Source of the DNA: Heliocidaris erythrogramma
Taxonomy: Eukaryota > Echinodermata > Echinoidea > Camarodonta > Echinometridae
Length of the DNA: 64,000 nucleotides
Reading direction: 5' to 3'
NCBI GenBank assembly: GCA_025617745.1
Contig: CM046871.1
Span: 31,565,579 to 31,629,578 of the forward strand
Below, one piece after another: positions 46,858 through 55,185 of the stretch (the first letter of the stretch is position 1; each line of letters starts with the position of its first letter). Position numbers and translations under genes: made by a program. The notes below the pieces were generated by a model, which was not told the origin of the DNA, searched no databases, and saw only the letters and a program-made list of their open reading frames with translations.

Positions 46858-47638
46858 TATAGGTTTTCCCGGTCAATTTCAAACTTTCTCCAATCAATTT
46901 AACGTTTCGAGCAATCAATTTCGCCCGAAATGCGATCGCGGTAACAAATCAGAATTCAAATTCGTCTTTGTGGCCGCTCAAAATCAACATCTCAGCGATC
47001 AAATTGCAAATTGCGCCAATCAATTTAAAACAATGAGCAATGGTATTCGTCAATCGTCAATCGTCAATCGGCGCTAATGTCCTTTGGCAAGACATTCATC
47101 TACATTTGCCACTCTCAACCCAGGTGAAGTAAATGGGTACCCGGTAGGCAGAAATTCCTTGAAATGCTTTAGCGCCATAATAGGCAGCTCGGCTAAAGCC
47201 GGGGTAATAATGTGATACTTTGTATTAAGCGCAGTAGAGTATATCCATATAGTGGCTGCGCTATATAAATGGGCATATTATTATTATTATTATTATTCAA
47301 ATTCGTCCATTCGTAACAATTCCGTCTTTGCGGTCATTCAAATTCGTTAATGAGCATGCATATTTGAAATAACTGCAATCAAATTAAGAATGTGAGGTTC
47401 GTATCAAGTAGAAAGTCAAAATGGGGAGGGTTTGGGGAACGCTTTATGTTAATACTTGGCCATGGTGTTGTTATGCTCATTTGGCAAATAACCAGAAACA
47501 TTTTCCTTCTTTTCATGTCAAATTTGGGTAGAAATTTGATCTCTTTTTTGATATGGTGTTTTGATTTCTTAAGGGGTCTATGCCCCGGTTCTCCCCCAAT
47601 CCACCGTAAACTAAATATTTAGTTTACGGTGGATTGGG
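46858..47638 (+). repeat. Inverted repeat upstream of gene D, left arm (carries a SINE)
   Basis: Starts TATAGGTTTTCCC and ends in CAATCCACCGTAAACTAAAT with half of a palindrome. The reverse complement of 48412-48970 matches it almost base for base, so identical 76-codon frames appear on opposite strands. The left arm holds an extra about 226-bp SINE (47071-47296) absent from the right arm. Confidence 0.93.
47071..47296 (+). mobile_element. tRNA-derived SINE, family S1, copy 3 (5' truncated)
   Basis: Body motifs TGTCCTTTGGCAAGACATTC, CTCTCAACCCAGGTGAAGTA, AATGGGTACCCGGTAGGC, GCTAAAGCCGGGGTAATAAT and CTATATAAATGGGCATATTA end in (TTA)n. The head is missing. The homologous position in the right arm of the inverted repeat is an empty site (TCGTCATTCAAATTCG on the arm's own strand). 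Confidence 0.9.
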
Positions 47639-47924
47639 CCTTTTTAGGCTCTTTTATCTCACTTCCTCCGCTTTTTCGCTCTCGCCTTTTTTCTAAGGGG
47701 CTGACTGGGGGGGGGGGGGGGGGGGCATGGCCCTCTTTTGCCCGCCTGGCTAAGCTGGGGGTGTATTTGTTTCATCGCCCCTCGCCATATTGCTTCTACA
47801 CAGCAGTGGGGTGTCTCACATCCAATATAATTTTGTTTGCTAATTTGATTCTTTCATATTTGAGTGTTTCATTGAACAATGAAAATCATATTCCAATTTT
47901 TTACAAATAATCCTAACCTAGCTA

Positions 47925-48411
47925 ACCTATTCTTCGATTAAGAATAGCGACCTCTTCTTCGATTATGACAAGCGACCCTCCTCCCCGGTTATGAATAGCG
48001 ACCCTCTTCTTTGATTATGAATAGCGACCCTCTTCTCCAATTATGAATAGCGACCCTCTGCTCCGATTATGAATAGCGACCCTCTTTTCCGATTATGAAT
48101 AGCGACCCTCTTCTTCAATTATGAATAGCGACCCTCTTCTCCAATTATGAATAGCGACCCTCTTCTCCAATTATGAAAAGCGACCCTCTTCTCCGATTAT
48201 GAATAGCGACCCTCTTCTCCAATTATGAATAGCGACCCTCTTCTCCGATTTTGAATAGCGACCCTCTTCTCCAATTATGAAAAGCGACCCTCTTCTCCGA
48301 TTATGAATAGCGACCCTCTTCTCCAATTATGAATAGCGACCCTCTTCTCCGATTTTGAATAGCGACCCTCTTCTTTGATTATGAATAGCGATCCTCTTTT
48401 CCGATTATGAA
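47925..48411. repeat. 26-bp minisatellite, GATTATGAATAGCGACCCTC unit
   Basis: About 18-19 copies of (A/G)ATTATGAATAGCGACCCTCTTCTCC, very homogeneous, with variants ATTTTGAATAG and ATTATGAAAAG forming a higher-order pattern. It fills the loop of the inverted repeat. Confidence 0.97.
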
Positions 48412-48970
48412 TATGCCCCGGTTCTCCCCCAATCCACCGTAAACTAAATATTTAGTTTACGGTGGATTGGGGGAGAACCGGGGCATAGACCCCTTAAGAA
48501 ATCAAAACACCATATCAAAAAAGAGATCAAATTTCTACCCAAATTTGACATGAAAAGAAGGAAAATGTTTCTGGTTATTTGCCAAATGAGCATAACAACA
48601 CCATGGCCAAGTATTAACATAAAGCGTTCCCCAAACCCTCCCCATTTTGACTTTCTACTTGATACGAACCTCACATTCTTAATTTGATTGCAGTTATTTC
48701 AAATATGCATGCTCATTAACGAATTTGAATGACCGCAAAGACGGAATTGTTACGAATGGACGAATTTGAATGACGATTGACGAATACCATTGCTCATTGT
48801 TTTAAATTGATTGGCGCAATTTGCAATTTGATCGCTGAGATGTTGATTTTGAGCGGCCAAAGACGAATTTGAATTCTGATTTGTTACCGCGATCGCATTT
48901 CGGGCGAAATTGATTGCTCGAAACGTTAAATTGATTGGAGAAAGTTTGAAATTGACAGGGAAAACCTATA
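48412..48970 (-). repeat. Inverted repeat upstream of gene D, right arm, opening with a perfect 76-bp palindrome
   Basis: 48412-48487 is a perfect palindrome: TATGCCCCGGTTCTCCCCCA and its mirror, centred between 48449 and 48450 in AAATATTT. The rest is the reverse complement of the left arm without the SINE. A 12-bp direct repeat ATTATGTTATGT lies just outside at 48970-48981 and at 46789-46800. Confidence 0.93.
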
Positions 48971-49330
48971 TTATGTTATGTGGTACATGTGTATATGTGT
49001 ATTTCTATTTGGAGGAATAAACAAAAACACTTATAAAAAAAATGTGTGTGTGTTGTGTTTAGGAGGGCCTAATTTCGTGAGGTTTTGTGGGCTGACGTCT
49101 CTTGCCCGAATTTCAACTTTCCAGGTTCTAAAGTGAGCGAGCAAAATCTTGACATTTTATTTCATTGACAATGTAATATCGTCATCAAAATGTCAAATTC
49201 TAGGGAGGCTACCCCCCCCCCCCCCCCCCACCGTCTCGTACGCCTCCGTCTACACGCACAGTTTGGGTATGATATGATCACTTCTTCTCATTTTCTGTTT
49301 TGTTCCCTTTCTTTTTGACCATCAGCAACC

Positions 49331-51065
49331 ATGAGGAGCGTAATGATCTCTCGAAGGCAATTCACAGCGGCTTGCATCACCATGGCGTTGTTGGTTGCCA
49401 TGGCAATTTACATGATGACAACATTGGCAGATGGGATGGCGGCGGTGCTTCTGAACAAAAATCTTCTCTCTACGTGAGTGAGAGTGAAACTTTCTTATTA
49501 GGGATTTTGTTCTTTATTGTAAGGTTAAAAAGGTTAAATGGATGACTCCGATGCTTGGAACCGGGAGGTCCTGTATTCGCAATCAAGTTAGATGACTATG
49601 TTACCCTTGGGGTAGGCGCAGTAGACATAGATCCAAAATACCTAACTCCCAGGCAGGACTTACTGTGTATGCCTTATGGAAAAATAGAAAATAGATATAA
49701 ATCGAACTCACTTTAAAGTGACAAGATATTATTCTAACGCCTGCCTACAGTGTGAAAATCATCCAAGATCATATGTTCTGCATGCGGTATGGGCGGAGGT
49801 AATTTCATTTAATAACGGGGAATTCCTTGAATTAAATAATATAAAAAAACATAATAACCGAAACGAAAAATTGATAAATGACGGAAATCCAAATAGAATA
49901 TTGCTGTTGTCCTTACAGGAATAGAATGCAATCCGCATTTGGGGAAAAAGAACCACTTCCGAATCCACAAATGATCAACGTCACACGCACTTCAAACATC
50001 CAGGACTCAAAGACTACACCCGACCCAGTGCAGCGTCTGGTTTTCTTGAAAACACACAAGACGGGTTCCTCCACCGTTACTTCATTCCTGCAGCGGTATG
50101 GCTACCTCAATGATCTGTCCTTCCTAATGCCAAAATGCGGACATTCTTTCGACACCTACCGACACTTCGATGTCTCAAAGATCAAAGGACTGTCCTCCAC
50201 GTCCGCAAGAAAGAAGAAGACGTTGTTTAACTTTCTTACGAACCACGCTCGTTATAGTCGAAGTGATATGGATGCAGTATTACACGGGGCGAAGTACGTC
50301 ACCATAGTGCGCAACCCTGTCTCCCAGTTCGAATCCATGTTCTATTACTTCCGAATGTTCCAGTATCTTCCAGCGGGAAACACCTCACTGGCAGCATTCT
50401 TCGAGGACCCAGAGAAGAACTTTGAATCGATGCGCAGTAAGAATAGGCAGTTAACTGAGAAGCGGATGCATAATCAACAACTCTTTGATTTAGGAGTCAA
50501 TCTGGACGACATGAGTGATACCTCGACGGTAGATGGCAAAATACATCGTCTCCAGGACGAGTTCGATCTCGTCATGATCACGGAGTATTTCGATGAGTCG
50601 ATGCTACTCCTAAGTAAGTTAATGCATTGGAGTTTAGAGGATGTAAGACATATATCAAGAGGAGCGCGGCAATCAGGTTTTCGCCAGCCATTGACTGACA
50701 GCTTGCAAGCTCAAATCCGGTCGTGGAATTCCGAAGACGTTAAGTTATACGAACATTTCAATAGGACGTTCTGGGAAAAGGTTAAGGAGTATGGACCCAC
50801 CTTTAACGAAGATTTAAAAACGTTTCGACGAATTCAAGTTGATTTGTTTAATACTTGTCGTAATGCAGAAGAAGATGACACGACAGATCGACGCGTAGTG
50901 AATTCAAGGTTGAAGGAAGGGGCGCCGAATTGGTGCTCTTATTTCTTTACAAGTGACGTGCAATTTACATCACTTATTCGCAAGAGAATGAAAAAGAAAG
51001 GATTACCCCTCTATGATACTTGTGACCAAGTGAAACGAAAAGCAAAATCACGTGTTTCGAAGTAG
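49331..51065 (+). CDS. Gene D: galactose-3-O-sulfotransferase-like type II membrane enzyme, two exons
   Basis: Exon 1 (49331-49473) starts with ATG in AGCAACCATGA and encodes MRSVMISRRQ, an Ala/Met/Leu-rich anchor (about residues 11-33), and ends in phase 2 at TCTAC|gtgagt. Exon 2 (49919-51065) follows TTGTCCTTACAG. The protein is 429 aa. LVFLKTHKTGSSTV (about 88-101) is the 5'-phosphosulfate loop and KYVTIVRNPVSQFES (about 173-187) the 3'-phosphate site. The family blocks MHNQQLFDLG and FDLVMITEYFDESMLLL are present. The C-terminus is very basic. As in gene C the catalytic domain has no intron. It is transcribed toward the right, opposite to A and C, and begins about 360 bases after a large inverted repeat. 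No TATA box or poly(A) signal is obvious nearby. Expected to use PAPS in the Golgi to sulfate galactose; the acceptor cannot be predicted. Confidence 0.9.
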
Positions 51066-51194
51066 GAACAGTCAATACGGGAGTGGGGCAGGATTTGACA
51101 TTCCGATTATTATGAATTTGTTTACAATGAGCGATCAGAACTAGATGTTCAAATTAATTGTTATTTCACGTTTTGATGAATGTACTCCCGTATA

Positions 51195-51275
51195 CCAGAA
51201 AGAGAGGGAGCGAGAGAGAGAGGGGGGGGGGGGGGGTATATGTGCGTGCGTACATGTGTGTGTGTATATTATGTG
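51195..51275. repeat. GA/G14/GT low-complexity run
   Basis: (GA)n followed by a G14 run and a GT-rich stretch just downstream of gene D. No coding meaning. Confidence 0.9.
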
Positions 51276-51328
51276 TATGTTTCGGAATAACCAAGGAGTT
51301 ATCACAGTTGTATACAAATGTTCGATGT

Positions 51329-52156
51329 GCTTAATGCTTTGGTCACAAATCAGAGCGGCGACCGACCGATTTGTAGTCTGCCCGGGCGCCGCTGGAATTT
51401 ACGCATCGCCCAACGATTTTTGGAGAAGTCGAGCGGGCTGTAGATAATAATAATAATATTGGTTATTTTTATAGCGCTCATATCCACCTCGTAATAAGAT
51501 GCTCAAGGCGCTCCAACATTACCCCGGCTCTAGCTAGGCTACCGAATTCGGTGCTCACAGCATTCAAGGAATTCCTTCCTACCGGTACCCATTTAACACC
51601 TGGGTTGAGAGTGGCAAATGTCGATTAATGTCTTGCCAAAGAACATTATTGCCGTGCCGGGGTTCGAACCCACAACCTTCTCATCTCCAGTCAAGTGTTT
51701 AAACCACTCGACTACGACACCTCCCAGCGATGCCTGAGCGGTGCCCTGTCGATTTCCCGTTGGTCGCCGGTCGATTTTAGGTCAAAACTGGGCAAAATCG
51801 GGGGAGCTTCTCCGCGCGGCGTCCGGGCAGTGACCGACTGATGACCATCGATTCCCGGGCGGCGACCGCTCGGCAGCCTTTGATCTAGCGGCTTCGATTT
51901 TTGACCTAAATCGCTCGACGGCGACCGCTCGATTAGGTCGGTGCCCGGGCGGCGACCGCCAGGGGATCGAGCGTATTTTGGGCGGCGAGTGAAAAGTGGC
52001 CAGGCGCCGCCGAAATTTTAACTCCGTGCTAAAACTTCAGCGGCGACCGAGCGATGCCCTAAAAAAAAAACAGCGGTGCCCGGGCGAAATTGGCTAAAAA
52101 CTCGCCGCCCGGCCGCCGAGCAGGCGGATTTTCTGGGATGTGACCATAGCATTAGA
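51329..52156. mobile_element. Non-autonomous DNA transposon with ATGCT(A/T)TGGTCACA ends and TA target site
   Basis: The left end reads TA|ATGCTTTGGTCACA and the right end TGTGACCATAGCAT|TA, symmetric around a TA target as in Tc1/mariner-like elements. The interior is GC-rich with iterated GGCGACCG and CCGGGCG(G/C)CG motifs in both orientations and no long frame. A full SINE (51446-51722) has inserted into it. The same end (TGTGACCATAGCATTA) closes the GC-rich block at 57866. Confidence 0.7.
51446..51722 (-). mobile_element. tRNA-derived SINE, family S1, copy 4 (full length)
   Basis: On the minus strand: AGGTGTCGTAGTCGAGTGGT (box A TAGTCGAGTGG, 51714-51704), then GGTTCGAACCC (box B, about 51670-51660). 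Next come AATGTTCTTTGGCAAGACAT, GGTGTTAAATGGGTACCGG, GCTAGAGCCGGGGTAATGTT, AGCGCTATAAAAATAACC and a (TTA)n tail. This is the best-preserved copy in the window and is nested in the TA-flanked transposon. Confidence 0.92.
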
Positions 52157-53575
52157 CACTGCCAACAAGTTCATGACAACTAACACAAAACAGAAATGAT
52201 TACTATTTATTGATATATTGATTTTGGGGGAAATTAATTAACTGTGTTTCTTTGAATGTGAAGATGTTTTATTTCATATTATTCACTCACTTTAAATCAA
52301 TAATTTTAACTGTACATTTAATTTTTTTTAAAAGATGCATGAGTTGTCAGGGACAATGTAATCAAAGAAGGAAGTACAGGGTACACGGATGAATGATGTT
52401 CTACTTTTATAAAATGAATGTGAGGATACGGGTCTAGCTATGAAATCCAGAGGATATCCTATTACAGGAAATACATGTAGATCATAACACAAGATGAAAA
52501 CTATTGGAAGAAATCCAGCGGATCATTTCCTCGATAGATTATTCTCATTACCTAGATATTTCAGCGTTATAACCCCCACCCCCTCAAATTCCCAGCCAGC
52601 GAAAAACCATAATTTTTGGTTATTTATTCTTTCAAAGTTGTTTTTTTCTTTGTCCGTAAATTTTAGAATGTGATCTGGCTAGATACCCCCCCCCCCCCCG
52701 CCTGCTTTTCCATGATTACCAACTCTCCTTTAAATGTAAATTCATCTATGGCTACCCCTCCCCCTCCCTCCCCCTACAGCCACGCTCTCTACGTGCTCAC
52801 TATTATCCAACAATGTTATGTGTCCATATTGGTCACATGTATGGGTGTTGCATTCCGAATGACATTGTTTGAATTACATATACATGTAGGAGCAAATTGA
52901 ATAATATGAAGTACATGTATACTTTACAAAGTTTACCGAATACATTTAGTAAACACAGATTGACTTCAATTATCATTTTACCTGTTAGTCAGACAATTAA
53001 GCTAACGCGATAATTAATGCAGTCGATGTAAATTCACGTTACATGTATTATCAATTTACCTTTGTTATGTATGGAACATTATGTGTTGACTTGCATTGTA
53101 TTTATTAGTGCATATGTTAGAAGGTCTGATCATACTGTGTTTTCCCCTCTTTTTGTGTAATTTATGATCTAGAAAAATAAGATCTAATTTTGTTCCTATT
53201 GTGGCATTTTGTATTTTTGTGCTGTGATGTGTGTAGTTGATATTCAACCTTTACAATCATCATATCTTGTAAACTTTTCTAATTTACGATGTTCTCAGGT
53301 GTGATTACGTATTTAAGTTTTCCGACTATTCAGGATTGCCATGCTTGCATCAAAAGAGTATGAATTCTAGCTCTTGATTCGTATCACAATTTATTTCTAT
53401 AAAGATGTGTATAATATTATATACATGTATTTCTCAAGTTTTGTTTGAGGAGTATTTTCCATGTTTATTACATACATGACATAAAATATGAGGCGCTGAG
53501 ATCCTCGCATCTATATATTACCAACGCTTTTGTCTCATTTTCTTTTTCTTTCTTTTTTTACATTGTACCGTAGAT
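52157..53575. other. Gene-free AT-rich stretch
   Basis: No gene, tRNA or clear transposon end. A C14 run at about 52686 and a few TACATGTA palindromes are the only marked features. Confidence 0.4.
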
Positions 53576-53580
53576 TTAGA

Positions 53581-53750
53581 GTTGGGCGTGCGCCTGTAAT
53601 CCAGCTACCAGTGGAAGTTATAAACTGATTCAGCGGACCCAGGTTCGAGACTGAGTCACGTCTTTCGGTTGGTGACGTTAAAGGTCGGTCCCAGACGTAA
53701 ATAATCATATCTGATTGATACACGTCTGTAAAAACCCAATTACACACACA
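53581..53750 (+). mobile_element. SINE-like element with 7SL-like head, copy 2
   Basis: GTTGGGCGTGCGCCTGTAAT, CCAGCTACC, then CAGCGGACCCAGGTTCGAGA, GTCTTTCGGTTGGTGACGTT, AAAGGTCGGTCCCAGACGTA and a tail AATAATCATATCTGATTGAT. It matches the minus strand of 5681-5842 over its length. The last about 60 bases also recur at 55706-55768 inside a different transposon. Confidence 0.55.
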
Positions 53751-53867
53751 GTCGGCCGTTTCGAAATAATCATTTACTGGGTATTGATATTCATGGTGAT
53801 TTCAAAAATTACTAACTTTGTCACTGTGTAGTTAAAGGGCGTTAAAAATAGACTGACAAAGCAGATG

Positions 53868-53945
53868 AATGAGGAGGAGGAGGAGAAAAAGAAGGAGAAG
53901 AAGAAGAAGAAGAAGGAGGAGGAGGAGGAGGAGGAGGAGAGAAGG
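53868..53945. repeat. (GAG/GAA)n purine tract
   Basis: About 75 bases of GAG/AAG triplets. Confidence 0.9.
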
Positions 53946-54014
53946 AAGTGTGAGTGGGAGATGAAGAAACAGTAAAATGAGAGACAGAAGGATTTAAAGA
54001 ATGTTGGGTGACCA

Positions 54015-54975
54015 TGTTAACGGGGTGTTATCATAATTATATTATGGTATATTGGCTTGGGGCAATACAAACAAGACCCTATTAGACAAGTTATTTAAAT
54101 TGCAAAAGCGGGCTATTAGGTTGATTAACCAATCTGACTTTTATGCTCACACAAATCCATTTATTTCTAATAAATAAAATCCTAAAAATCCATGATTTAT
54201 ACGAATTTCACTTGGGTATATTTATGTTTCAACTCTCAAAAGACGATCTACCGGAAATTTTTTCATCTTTATTTGAAAGAAACAACCTCATCCATTCTTA
54301 TCCTACCCGCCAAAGGGACTCATTCCACCTTCCACGTACTCGTACATTATTTGCTCAAAGAACAATTGCATTCGAAGGACCCAGGTTTTGGAATCATCTT
54401 CCTAACGAAATAATCAACTGTTTATCCTTAAATACGTTTAAATATAAATTAAAATGCTCTCTTTTGTCCAGTTATGGACCCAGTTAAGACGCACTGGCTG
54501 AACAAATATGAATTATTTGCCATGTTTTCTACCCTTGTATCTTTTTTTAAAGTACGTTACTGCGTTAGTATTGAATTTTCTCTCTCTTTTCTTACCTCCC
54601 CCCTCTCTCTCTTATTCTTATAGCTTCTCCGTTTTTCTTCTCATTCTTTACCCCACAATTTCTTTTCACTTACCTTTGGCTCTTCCAATGTAGTCTGGTT
54701 TTTTTTTTTGCGTTCCTTCTCCTTGATTGCTGATTTCATAATATTTTAAAGGAACCTGCAGACTTTACAAGCTCTGCTTTTTATGCAGGTTCCTTCATAT
54801 TTCGAACTCATTTATTGTCATTGTTACAATCTACCATTTTTGCTATACTGAAATTACTTTGCTACACTGTATTGTTATAATCAAATGTATTGTCTTATAT
54901 TATGTTGATAATTTACTTATTTTGTGATATGAGAAATATGAGAATAAATTCAAATCAAAAATCAAATCAAATAAT
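54015..54975 (+). mobile_element. LINE fragment: reverse transcriptase C-terminal domain and 3' UTR
   Basis: Frames around 54030-54485 encode YYGILAWG, KLQKRAIRLI, INKILKIHDLYEFHLGIFMF, YPTRQRDSFHLPRTRT and EGPRFWNHLPNEI, the typical C-terminal end of CR1/L2-like reverse transcriptases. At least one frame break occurs near 54150. After a pyrimidine-rich 3' UTR the copy ends in an (AAATCAA)n-like tail at about 54945-54972. The 5' portion is missing. Confidence 0.9.
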
Positions 54976-55046
54976 TCTCAACACTTTAACGAAAAAATTC
55001 TTAGTATGTTTATTCTATTTTTAACAAGCGGACTAAAAGTTTGGAC

Positions 55047-55081
55047 CAAGGAGTTATCACAGAACTATGATAACTCCTTGA
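55047..55081. repeat. Short palindromic element, CAAGGAGTTATCACAG ends
   Basis: CCAAGGAGTTATCACAGA is followed by its mirror ATGATAACTCCTTG. Sister of 4978-5013. Confidence 0.7.
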
Positions 55082-55185
55082 CTGGAAAGTGATGTATGGG
55101 AGGACACTCGAAATCTAACCCAAGTTTGATTTCCATGGGAAGACCTCCTGAGAGCTCTGCGTCCGGAGTGTTTCAAGGGCCATCT

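Noticed and set aside
47925-48411. CRISPR-like regular array
   Set aside because: The repeat unit is contiguous (26 bp) with no unique spacers; eukaryotic minisatellite.
47392-48674. Two identical 76-codon frames on opposite strands
   Set aside because: They are the same sequence seen twice in the arms of an inverted repeat; no domain or start context supports a gene.
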